Shown piece by piece: positions 44,000-53,052 of a stretch of 64,000 nt of DNA. The first letter of the stretch is position 1, and the number at the start of each line of letters is the position of its first letter. The notes below the pieces were generated by a model. It was not told the origin of the DNA, searched no databases, and saw nothing but the letters and a program-made list of their open reading frames with translations. This DNA is from Novosphingobium aquimarinum (GTDB taxonomy: Bacteria > Pseudomonadota > Alphaproteobacteria > Sphingomonadales > Sphingomonadaceae): assembly GCF_009746585.1 (NCBI RefSeq), contig NZ_WRPO01000004.1:62001-126000 (forward strand), read 5' to 3'. Both the position numbers and the translations under genes were made by a program.

Positions 44000-46900
44000 A
44001 TGCTCAGCGCTATTGGTGATATCGCGTTTGTCGGGTTCAATGCAGACGGCGCGGACGATTTCGCTTTCGTGACGTTCGTCGACATCGACGCTGGCGAGAC
44101 CATCCATTTCAGCGACAACGAATGGACCGGCTCCGCTTTCAACTCCGGCGAGAGCGGCTTCACCTGGACCGCCACTGCCCCGGTCGCGGCTGGAACGATC
44201 ATCTCCATCGACGCCGTGTCCGCTTCGATCGGGAGCAACATCGGCACGGTTTCCTTCTTCGATGCGAGCAACACCGGCTTCAGCGCCGGTGGCGAGATCG
44301 TCTATGCCTATCTGGGCGATCCGGCGACGCCGAGCGTGTTCCTGTCCGCCGTGACGACCGAAGCGGGCGGCCTCGAACCATCGGGTGTGACCACGGCCGG
44401 CACCGGCCTCGTCGCCGGAGTCAACGCGGTCGCGCTAACCGCCAGCACCGACATCGCCGCCTACACCGGCCCGCGCTCTGGCGAGGCCGGGCTCGCGGAC
44501 TATCGGGCGCTGATCAACGATGCCGCCAACTGGACCGAGCAGGCCGGCAGCGGCGATCAGAGCAACGATGGGACCGATCCCGACCTCCCCTTCGACGCCA
44601 CCGCCTTTGCGGCGGCTCCGACGATCCTGTTCAGCGAAGACTTCAACACGTTCGCGGGTGGCGGCTTCGCGCCTGAGCCAACAGCGGGGCAGCTCGACAG
44701 CGACGTCTTTGTCGTGACCGGGATGAGCGATGGCGACGGCAGCTTCGGCGGCACCTTCACCACCGGCGATTTCTCGCGCGGAACGACGACCGGCGGCGTC
44801 TCCACCGGCGGTGTTTACGCGCTCGAGCGCGCAGCCAACGATGCTGCGATCTGGTTCCAGCCCGGCGGATCGGACTTCACGCCCGGAACGTTCGTCGCGC
44901 GCATCACCAACACGGCGAGCGCGAGCGACACCTTCACGCTGGCGTTCGACCTTCTGTTCCTGAACGACGCGGACCGGGGCAACTCCCTCAACGTAGAGGT
45001 TTCCGCCAACGGCACCGACTTTGTCGCGGTTTCCGAGCTGGATTTCACCACGCCGACGGCCGCTGACGGTGTGGGAATTCAGAGCGAAGCGATGCAAGCC
45101 AGCTTCACTCTCGACACGACGATCGAAAGCGGCAGCGCGCTGTTCGTGCGCTGGACGTCGGACGATGTCGAAGGCGGTGGTAGCCGCGACGAGATCGGCC
45201 TTGATAACATCGTCGTGTCCTCGGGCGCGGCGCCTGCCCCGGCCGGTCCCGGGGTGCTCTCGATCGCCGATTCCTCGGTGGGCGAAGGCGATACCGGGAC
45301 TTCGACGATGGAATTCACCGTCTCGCGTTCGGGCGGAAGCACCGGAGCGGTCTCGGCTGAATGGTCAGTCGTCCTTAGTGGCAGCGCCGATGCGCAGGAC
45401 ATCGAGATGACCTCGATGACCGGAACCGTGACCTTCGCCGACGGCGAGACCAGCCAGACGATTCAGGTCGAAATTACCGGCGACACGCTGGCCGAACCCG
45501 ACGAGACCTTCGAAGTCGTGCTGGCCAACCCGGTGGGCGCGACGCTGGGCGATGCGAACGCGACCGGAACGATCTTTAACGACGACGTGCCCGATCTTGC
45601 CATTCACGACATTCAGGGCGCGGGGCTGACTTCGGCCTACGCGGGCCAGCAGGTACGCACCACCGGCATCGTCACTGCGGTCGATACCAACGGCTTCTAC
45701 ATCCAAACGCCGGATGCCGATGTCGACGGGGACGACATGACGTCCGAAGGCATTCTCGTCTTCACCGGGAGCGCGCCGAGCGTTGCGGTGGGCGACGAAG
45801 TGTCGGTAACGGCCACGGTCACCGAATACACGCCGGGCGGCGCCTCCACCGGCAATCTTTCGACCACCGAACTCGCTTCGGTAACCGCTCTTTCGATCCT
45901 GGGCAGCGATCGCGATTTGCCGAGCGCCACCGTGATCGGCGACGGCGGCCGCCTTGCGCCCACCGAACTGGTGACCGACGGCATCGCCTTCTACGAAAGT
46001 CTCGAGGGCATGCTGGTTACCGTCAACAATCCGCTGGTGGTGGCGCCCACCAACGGGTTCGGCGAAATTTACGTGGTGGCCGACGGGGACGCCAACGCCA
46101 CCAATCTCTCTGACCGCGGCACCCTCGTGACGCAAAGCAGCGTCGGCGATGGTCTTGGCGTCACCAACACGGGGCCCGGATCGGACTACAATCCCGAACG
46201 CATCCAGATCGATGCCGACAGCTTCACCATTGGCGACATCCCCAGTGTCAACACTGGCGCCCTGCTCGACACGGTCACGGGCGTCATCGGCTACAATTTC
46301 GGCAATTTCGAGCTGCTGCCGACCGGCGCGGTGACGGTTGCGACGCCCTCATCGCTGCTCACCGAGACGACCGCGCTCGTGGGTGACGACGACACGCTGA
46401 TCATCGCGCAGTACAACGTCGAGAACCTCGATCCCAATGACAGCGACGGCGATACCGATGTCGCCGACGGCAAGTTCGACCTGATCGCGCAGCAGATCGT
46501 CGGCAACCTGATGGCGCCCGACATCATCGCGCTGCAGGAAGTGCAGGACAATTCGGGCAGTGCCAACGACGGGACGGTCTCGGCCGACGTGACGCTGCAG
46601 ATGCTGGTCGATGCGATCGCCGCTGCCGGCGGCCCGACCTACTCCTATCTCGACAACCCGTTCATCGATAACAATCAGAGCGGCGGCCAGCCGGGCGGCA
46701 ACATCCGCGTGGCCTACTTGTACAACTCAGCGCGCGTCGATTTCGTCGAAGGCTCGCTGGCGACGACGCCCGACGCAGCGACCGACTTTGCCGGCTCGCG
46801 CCCGCCGCTGGTCGCGACGTTCGAATTCGCCGACGAAAACTACACGATCGTCAACAACCACTTCTCATCGAAGGGTGGCAGCACGCCGCTAGCCGGGACG

Positions 46901-49900
46901 ACGCAGCCGCCGCTCAACGGATCGGCGGATGAGCGGCTGGTCCAGGCGCAGAACGTGGCCGACTACGTCGCGACACTCGATCCCGACAGCAACGTCGTGG
47001 TGCTCGGCGATCTCAACGAGTTCCTTAACGAAGAGTCGCTCGATCCGCTGCTCGACGTGGGCCTTAACCCGATGGGCCTGACGTTGGATCCGTCGGAGCG
47101 CTACTCCTACCTGTTCGAAGGCAACGCTCAGGCGCTCGACCAGACTTTCGTGTCGGACACCATTCTGGAACGCGCGACGTACGACGTCGTCCATGCCAAC
47201 GCCGAGTTCGTGACGGGCGCGTCCGACCATGATCCCGCGGTGCTTGCGATCGACGCCGCCACACCGACGCCTACGCCCGCCGAACTCGACCTTTCGCTCT
47301 ATGTCCTGGTCGGACAGTACGACTTGCCGACGCCGGCGAACTCGGCGGCGCCGCTAGGCAGCGAGCTGGCGCTCGAAGCGTCCTCGGTGACGTACAACTG
47401 GGATACCGAAACTCTCTTCGTGATCGGCGACGAAGGCACTTCGCTGGTCCAGGTCAGCAAGACCGGCGCGCTCATCAATTCGATGACGCTCCCGGTCTTC
47501 GAGGATACCGAAGGCCTCGTCTACCTCGGCAACGGCGAGTTCGCCGTGGTCGAGGAGCGCACCCGCACGGTCATCAAGTTCGCTTACACCGCCGATACCA
47601 CGCTCGACGAAGCGAACACCCAGGAAGTGGTCCTGGGCACCACGATCGGCAATGTGGGCCTCGAAGGCATCGCGCTCGATCCGTTCGGTGCCGGCTTCAT
47701 CCTGGTGAAGGAAATCAGCCCGCAAGGCATCTTCGGCACCACGCTCGATTTCGCCGACGGCACGGCCAGCAACGGCTCGCCCACGACCGAGAACTCGGTG
47801 AACCTGTTCGATCCCGCGCTGCTCGGCGTGACCGACTTGTCGGACGTCTTCGCATTGTCCGCGATCCCCGGCTTCGCGGGCACGGACTACGAGGACAACA
47901 TCCTTGTGATCAGCCAGGAGACGGGCCGCATCGTCCAAGTCAATCGCGACGGCTCGATCGTGAACACGCTCGACATCGTTGCGGGCCCCGGCGCGACGTC
48001 GGGGGTCTCCGGACAAGGACACGAAGGGATCACGCTCGATCGCGACGGCACGCTCTATGTCGTGAACGAAGGCGGCGGCTCGGACGTGCCGCAGCTGTGG
48101 GTCTATCAGCTCGCCGACTTTCCGAATGCCGCGCCGACCGCGATCGCACTCGATAACCCGGTGCTCGCGATTGCCGAGAACACCAACACCGACGTGCGAG
48201 TCAAAGTGGCGGACATCACGATCACCGACGACGGGATCGGCTCCAACCAGTTCGCCGTCACCGGCGCGGACGCGGCGTTCTTCGAAGTCGACGGCTCGGG
48301 GCTCTACATCAAGGCTGGCACGGTCCTCGATTTCGAGACCAAGGCAAGCTACGCGGTCACTGTCACGGTCGACGATCCGACGGTCGGCACCAGCCCCGAC
48401 GCGACGGTCGACTTCACAGTGGCGGTGAGCGATGTTGACGGGGAAGCGGGCCCGGCCCTCATCATCACCGAGGTCTCACCCTGGTCGAGCGGCAAGAGCA
48501 ACAGCCCGATCGGCGAGGACTGGTTCGAGCTGACCAACATTTCCGACGCCGCGATCGACATCACCGGCTGGTCCTTCGACGACGATTCGGCGGACTTCGG
48601 CTCGGCCGATCCGCTTTTGGGAATCACCACCATCGCCGCCGGCGAATCCGTCATCTTCCTCAACACGACCGACCTGGACGGCGTACGCCAGGACTTCATC
48701 GACACTTGGTTCGGCGGCACCACACCCGCCGGACTGCGGTTCGGCACCTACGACGGCAGTGGCCTCAGCGGCGGCGGCGATGCGGTCTACCTGTTCGACG
48801 CAGCAGGCACGATCCAGACCAGCGTCACTTTCGGCGCTTCGCCCGAGAGCAGCCCATTCGCGACGTTCGACAACACGGCCCTCGTCTCCGGTGGCCTGAT
48901 CAACACGCTCAGCGCCGACGGTGTCGATGGCGCCTTCTCGGTGATCGACGGCTTCGGCAACACCGAAATCGGATCGCCGGGAACGGCCGCGATCAACTTC
49001 GATCCGATTGCGAACGATGACAGCATCGTCGCCATCGCCGGCAGCCCGGTCACGATCAGCGCGCAGGCGTTGCTCAAGAACGACAGCGATCGCAACGCCA
49101 GCGATGTGCTCACGATCTCGGCAGTATCCGACCCCAGCAACGGTTCGGTCACGCTCAACGGAGCCACGATCGTGTTCACGCCGGTCGGTACCGGTGCCGG
49201 CACCGGCGGTTTCACCTACACGATCAGCGATGGAGCCGGCGGCACCGCCAGCGCGCATGTGGACATCGATCTGCGCACAGCGACGCCAACGCCCACTCCG
49301 ACCCCGACGCCCACGCCCACGCCCACGCCCAATCCCAACACCTCGCCGATCGCCCGGGACGATCAGCTTTCGATGGTAGCCGGCGAGACGCTGACGATCC
49401 CGTTCACCGCGCTGCTCGCTAACGATACCGATGCCGACGGCGACGTTCTCACGGTCACGAACATCATGATCGTCGATGGCGCCGGGACGCTCACGGTCGG
49501 CAACGGGTCGGCGGTCTACCGGCCGGCTTCGGGCGAAACGGGTATGGTGCGCCTGTCCTACACCGCCTCCGACCCGACGGGCGCGTCGGACACAGCCACG
49601 GTCTCGATCGCGATTACCGATGGCGTGCCGGTCAACACGGCACCGGTCTTCGTACCCGACAGCGGCAGCTTCGCGACGCTTGCCGGCACGCCCGTCGCGC
49701 TGACCTTCCTCGCTGCCGACGCCGACGGCGATGTCCTGAGCTACACCGCGGGCACCGCGACCGGCGGCACTCTTCAGTCGACCGCGGCGGGCGGGTTCGT
49801 CTACACGCCCGACGCGGGCTTCACCGGCAGCGACAGCTTCACCGTCACCGTCAGTGATGGCAGGGGCGGAAACGATACGTTCGAAGCCACGATCGACGTG

Positions 49901-50722
49901 GTGACCGGCGACGCCGAAGCGAGCCAATGGCGACTGCTTGCCGCCGATGGCTGGAGCGGCGAAGTCGGCGGCACGGGCACCGTGTTCGGCACCAATGGCG
50001 TACAGGACGTGACCGTGCTCGACCTTGCGGGCCGGATCGAATTCGATCCCTCGTTCAACCGCGGCGGAGACATCGTCCGTCTGAGCGGCGACGCCGCCGA
50101 CTGGAGCATCGTTCGCGATGGCTCCGCAGCCCTCCTGTTCGACGGCGATACGCAGGTCGTGCTGCCAGTGGGGACCGGCGAACTGACGCTGGCCTTTGAC
50201 GATGGCATCCGCCTGCTTTCCATCGAAGCCGGCACTGGCGACTCCCCGGCGTCGATCATGGTCGGCGATCAGGCCGTCACCGCGACGCTCACCACGATCA
50301 CGGCCACCGCCGAAACTGCGCCCATGCTGCCCGAGATCGACGAGGCGGCCTTTGCCAAGCTGATCCTATCGGAAGGCGGCGAGGCGACGGCCGGCGGTCA
50401 TTTGACCATCTTCGGCACCGCATCGGGGGCGGAGACGGTGGCTGTCACATCTGGCGAAGCCATGTTCGATCCTTCCTTCAACAAGGGCGGCGACACGATC
50501 GTGCTGGACGAGACCGCCGACGCCTTCTCGGGCTTTCGCGATGGCTCGAACGCGGTGCTGGAAAGCGACGACGTCATCTTGCGCATCCCGGTCAGCCCGA
50601 GCGCGACCCAAATCGTCTTTGCGGACGACGACGCCCGCGCGCTGATGATCATCGGCGAGAGCATCGATCTTGCCGGGCAGACGCTCGGTTTCGCCCCGAT
50701 CGGGATCAGCGAGATCGCCTAG
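44000..50722 (+). CDS. Giant ExeM/NucH-type extracellular multidomain protein
   Basis: 2240 residues. In order: an N-terminal beta-rich domain, a Calx-beta domain (about 417-530, DETFEVVL), an OB-fold-like ExeM segment (VRTTGIVTAVDTNGFYIQTP), an endonuclease/exonuclease/phosphatase domain (about 800-1075; LQEVQD, VVLGDLNEFL, GASDHDPAVL), an SdiA-regulated/phytase-like beta-propeller (about 1095-1370), a cadherin-like repeat, a lamin-tail domain (about 1490-1640), three Ig-like repeats, a Pro-Thr linker (near 1761), and two related C-terminal repeats ('FDPSFN(R/K)GGD'). It has no N-terminal signal peptide, which suggests type I secretion through the C-terminus. Probably an extracellular nuclease or phosphodiesterase for biofilm or phosphate use; GC and codon use match the genome. 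Confidence 0.88.
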   Translation: MLSAIGDIAFVGFNADGADDFAFVTFVDIDAGETIHFSDNEWTGSAFNSGESGFTWTATAPVAAGTIISIDAVSASIGSNIGTVSFFDASNTGFSAGGEIVYAYLGDPATPSVFLSAVTTEAGGLEPSGVTTAGTGLVAGVNAVALTASTDIAAYTGPRSGEAGLADYRALINDAANWTEQAGSGDQSNDGTDPDLPFDATAFAAAPTILFSEDFNTFAGGGFAPEPTAGQLDSDVFVVTGMSDGDGSFGGTFTTGDFSRGTTTGGVSTGGVYALERAANDAAIWFQPGGSDFTPGTFVARITNTASASDTFTLAFDLLFLNDADRGNSLNVEVSANGTDFVAVSELDFTTPTAADGVGIQSEAMQASFTLDTTIESGSALFVRWTSDDVEGGGSRDEIGLDNIVVSSGAAPAPAGPGVLSIADSSVGEGDTGTSTMEFTVSRSGGSTGAVSAEWSVVLSGSADAQDIEMTSMTGTVTFADGETSQTIQVEITGDTLAEPDETFEVVLANPVGATLGDANATGTIFNDDVPDLAIHDIQGAGLTSAYAGQQVRTTGIVTAVDTNGFYIQTPDADVDGDDMTSEGILVFTGSAPSVAVGDEVSVTATVTEYTPGGASTGNLSTTELASVTALSILGSDRDLPSATVIGDGGRLAPTELVTDGIAFYESLEGMLVTVNNPLVVAPTNGFGEIYVVADGDANATNLSDRGTLVTQSSVGDGLGVTNTGPGSDYNPERIQIDADSFTIGDIPSVNTGALLDTVTGVIGYNFGNFELLPTGAVTVATPSSLLTETTALVGDDDTLIIAQYNVENLDPNDSDGDTDVADGKFDLIAQQIVGNLMAPDIIALQEVQDNSGSANDGTVSADVTLQMLVDAIAAAGGPTYSYLDNPFIDNNQSGGQPGGNIRVAYLYNSARVDFVEGSLATTPDAATDFAGSRPPLVATFEFADENYTIVNNHFSSKGGSTPLAGTTQPPLNGSADERLVQAQNVADYVATLDPDSNVVVLGDLNEFLNEESLDPLLDVGLNPMGLTLDPSERYSYLFEGNAQALDQTFVSDTILERATYDVVHANAEFVTGASDHDPAVLAIDAATPTPTPAELDLSLYVLVGQYDLPTPANSAAPLGSELALEASSVTYNWDTETLFVIGDEGTSLVQVSKTGALINSMTLPVFEDTEGLVYLGNGEFAVVEERTRTVIKFAYTADTTLDEANTQEVVLGTTIGNVGLEGIALDPFGAGFILVKEISPQGIFGTTLDFADGTASNGSPTTENSVNLFDPALLGVTDLSDVFALSAIPGFAGTDYEDNILVISQETGRIVQVNRDGSIVNTLDIVAGPGATSGVSGQGHEGITLDRDGTLYVVNEGGGSDVPQLWVYQLADFPNAAPTAIALDNPVLAIAENTNTDVRVKVADITITDDGIGSNQFAVTGADAAFFEVDGSGLYIKAGTVLDFETKASYAVTVTVDDPTVGTSPDATVDFTVAVSDVDGEAGPALIITEVSPWSSGKSNSPIGEDWFELTNISDAAIDITGWSFDDDSADFGSADPLLGITTIAAGESVIFLNTTDLDGVRQDFIDTWFGGTTPAGLRFGTYDGSGLSGGGDAVYLFDAAGTIQTSVTFGASPESSPFATFDNTALVSGGLINTLSADGVDGAFSVIDGFGNTEIGSPGTAAINFDPIANDDSIVAIAGSPVTISAQALLKNDSDRNASDVLTISAVSDPSNGSVTLNGATIVFTPVGTGAGTGGFTYTISDGAGGTASAHVDIDLRTATPTPTPTPTPTPTPTPNPNTSPIARDDQLSMVAGETLTIPFTALLANDTDADGDVLTVTNIMIVDGAGTLTVGNGSAVYRPASGETGMVRLSYTASDPTGASDTATVSIAITDGVPVNTAPVFVPDSGSFATLAGTPVALTFLAADADGDVLSYTAGTATGGTLQSTAAGGFVYTPDAGFTGSDSFTVTVSDGRGGNDTFEATIDVVTGDAEASQWRLLAADGWSGEVGGTGTVFGTNGVQDVTVLDLAGRIEFDPSFNRGGDIVRLSGDAADWSIVRDGSAALLFDGDTQVVLPVGTGELTLAFDDGIRLLSIEAGTGDSPASIMVGDQAVTATLTTITATAETAPMLPEIDEAAFAKLILSEGGEATAGGHLTIFGTASGAETVAVTSGEAMFDPSFNKGGDTIVLDETADAFSGFRDGSNAVLESDDVILRIPVSPSATQIVFADDDARALMIIGESIDLAGQTLGFAPIGISEIA
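49282..49332 (+). repeat. Coding tandem repeat (Pro-Thr linker)
   Basis: ACGCCC/ACGCCG-like hexamers in tandem encode a (PT)n linker between Ig-like domains of the giant exoprotein. Slippage-prone and probably length-variable between strains. Confidence 0.8.
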
Positions 50723-50755
50723 GAGCGTTTCCCGCTTGTTGCCCCGGCGCGCTCT

Positions 50756-51772
50756 TCAGATCGACGGTTCGGACTGTGATGCCATCACGTTCGACAGATG
50801 TTGCATGAAGAGTGCGGCCGGGGACGACAGGGCGCGCCCCGCCAGGCTCAAGGCTGACAGGACCGAGAGCGGAATTTTTTGATCGTCGAACGGAATGAAG
50901 GCAAGCTCGCCGCTTCGCACTTCCTTCCAGACGTCGAAGTGCGTGAGCACGCCGATGCCAAGTCCTTGTCCGACAGAAGACTTGAGCACTGAAATGCTGT
51001 TCGTGCTGATGACAGCCCGCAACGGATCGCCGACGATCTTTTGCCAGGCCTGGTCGAACAGTGCGCGAAGAGTGAGGGAATGATCCGGCAGGATGAGGCT
51101 CCGGTCGGCAAGCGAGCCAAGCGTCATCGCGCCTTGCGCTGCCAGGGGATCGCTCGGTAGCACGACGGCCCCCATTTGGTAGATCAGCGACCGCTCGACG
51201 CGAATTCCCGGCTCAGCGGGTGGGTTGAACGTCAGGCCGATATCCGTTGCCCCGCTCTGCAGTGATGTCAGGACAGTCTGCGCCTCAGCGACATGGAGAT
51301 CGAAATCGATATTCGGGTAGGCGTCGTGAAATGTGGCGATCGCCTGGCTGAGGAATTCAGCGGCGCCTTCGGCGATCGCAAGCGAGACGCGTCCGCGCCG
51401 CAATCCGCGGAGATCGTCGATCACCGACTCGGCTCGTTCGATCTCGCGCCGGCCGCGCCTTATGGTGTCGATCAGGATCTCGCCGGCGGCAGTCAGACGA
51501 ATACCCGTGCGCAGCCGTTCGAAGAGCGCGACGCCGAGTCGCTCTTCGAGTTGACTGACCTGACGATCGATGGCCGACGGCGCGATATTGAGAGTCTCGG
51601 AGGCTTTCTTGATCGAACCGCGACGCGCAACCTCGTCGAAATAGACGGCTGCCCGCGAGTACAGCATCGAACGGTTCGAGCCGTGCTGCGGTTTCGCCCG
51701 GGCAGGCCTTGCTCGTCCCGGCCCAGATGGACGGATCCCGCGCAGGGCGAGCGCGTTTCCTTCAGCGCTCAT
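50756..51772 (-). CDS. LysR-family transcriptional regulator
   Basis: LysR regulator with an N-terminal winged helix (YFDEVARRGSIKKASETLNI, PSAIDRQVSQLEERLG) and a periplasmic-binding-like effector domain. The ATG at 51772 overlaps the stop of the symporter gene (ATGA), giving 338 residues with a 35-residue N-terminal extension; the alternative ATG at 51667 gives the usual 303 residues. Last of the leftward GH3-symporter-LysR run, so probably a second-layer or autoregulated control of the sugar locus. Confidence 0.87.
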   Translation of the reverse strand: MSAEGNALALRGIRPSGPGRARPARAKPQHGSNRSMLYSRAAVYFDEVARRGSIKKASETLNIAPSAIDRQVSQLEERLGVALFERLRTGIRLTAAGEILIDTIRRGRREIERAESVIDDLRGLRRGRVSLAIAEGAAEFLSQAIATFHDAYPNIDFDLHVAEAQTVLTSLQSGATDIGLTFNPPAEPGIRVERSLIYQMGAVVLPSDPLAAQGAMTLGSLADRSLILPDHSLTLRALFDQAWQKIVGDPLRAVISTNSISVLKSSVGQGLGIGVLTHFDVWKEVRSGELAFIPFDDQKIPLSVLSALSLAGRALSSPAALFMQHLSNVMASQSEPSI

Positions 51773-53052
51773 CGGGCAGACGCCGCGAGGCGGGGGTAGA
51801 GGAACATGACCAGGCCCGACACTCCGAAGGCAACGGCCGAAACTTCGACGAAGCCGCGCTGGGCCGACCATGCCGCCGAGTGCGCTCCGTCTGCCAGGAA
51901 CAAGGTCATGAGATAGCCGCCGATCCCGAAGCTGATCTTGCCGGCGGCCGAGTTCGCGGCATAGCACACCCCGGCGATGACCTTCTGGGATCCGCGGCTC
52001 TCTGCCGAATCCGCCAGCAGAACGTAAGAAAGCGGTGCAGCAATTCCGAGGAAGAAGCCCACCACCACGATCGTCGAGAGCGTCGCCGGCAGGGTCTGCG
52101 GCAGGGCGTCCAGCAGGAGCAGCGCCAACGCGCCGACCGAGGCCCCCAGAATCAAGGCGCCTTTGCTGCCCAGCCGTAGAGCCAGCGGCAGTGCAGCCGC
52201 GCTGCCGCACAAGAACAGCACGTTGAGAACAGTGAGAAGCGCGCCGCTGTCACTGTCGGGCCGATGCAGCACGCGCAGGACGTAGTAAGGCGTCATACCA
52301 AAGAGGAACGTCTGACCGACGATGTTCAGGCTCATCGAGATGGTGATGACGATCCAGGCGCGATTGCTGGCCAGCATCCTGATGATTTCGCCAAAGGATG
52401 CGTTGACCGGATCGCCGCCGGTGCGCTCGCGGCACATGCCGGCTGTGACGAACAGCCCGCCTGCAACGAGGAGGCCATAGAGCGCCGCCACATAGGAAAA
52501 TCCTTTCGATCGATCGCCATCGCCGAGGAAATCGACCAGCGGCAGAGTGACGATGCCGATCACCAGCATACCGATCGTCGCCCCGACCATGCGAGCCACC
52601 GCCAACTTGCCACGGACGGTTTCGTCGCTCGAGATCAGCGTGGTCATCGCACCGTACGGCGTATTCGCGACCGAATAGGCGATGCAGAGGCCGGTGTACG
52701 TCACTGCCGCCCAGACAATGCGCACCATCGGATCGGCCGATATGGTCGTGAAAGTGAGCCACAGCAGAAGCGCAAGTGGGATTGCGCCCCAGAAGAGCAG
52801 AGGGCGTGCCTTGCGCCCGAAAGCGCGCCGATCGACCAGTGCGCCCACCAGAGGATCCAGAACCACATTGGTGACGCGAGCGAAGAGTACGATCAGCCCG
52901 GCGATATCGGCCCTGATACCGCTCGTCTCGGTGTAGAAGTAAACCAGGTAGGCAAGCATCGTCGTCCAGACGAGATTGAAGACCAGATCGCCGAGGCCAT
53001 AAGCGGCGATTTCAGGCAGCCGGGCGTCGGCACCCGCTTCACGCGCGATCAC
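51769..53052 (-). CDS. GPH-family sugar:cation symporter
   Basis: Inner-membrane transporter of 427 residues with 12 predicted helices, of the glycoside-pentoside-hexuronide (MelB-like) family: LPEIAAYGLGDLVFNLVW at the N-terminus and LDPLVGALVDRRAFGRKAR (GPH cytoplasmic loop). Its start overlaps the GH3 stop (ATGA) and its stop overlaps the LysR start. Presumed to import oligosaccharides or glucosides for the cytoplasmic GH3 enzyme. Confidence 0.9.
   Translation of the reverse strand: MIAREAGADARLPEIAAYGLGDLVFNLVWTTMLAYLVYFYTETSGIRADIAGLIVLFARVTNVVLDPLVGALVDRRAFGRKARPLLFWGAIPLALLLWLTFTTISADPMVRIVWAAVTYTGLCIAYSVANTPYGAMTTLISSDETVRGKLAVARMVGATIGMLVIGIVTLPLVDFLGDGDRSKGFSYVAALYGLLVAGGLFVTAGMCRERTGGDPVNASFGEIIRMLASNRAWIVITISMSLNIVGQTFLFGMTPYYVLRVLHRPDSDSGALLTVLNVLFLCGSAAALPLALRLGSKGALILGASVGALALLLLDALPQTLPATLSTIVVVGFFLGIAAPLSYVLLADSAESRGSQKVIAGVCYAANSAAGKISFGIGGYLMTLFLADGAHSAAWSAQRGFVEVSAVAFGVSGLVMFLYPRLAASAR

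Noticed and set aside
49282-49332. Short tandem repeats resembling a repeat array
   Set aside because: In-frame hexamers coding for a Pro-Thr linker; no spacers, so not CRISPR. No CRISPR array seen elsewhere.
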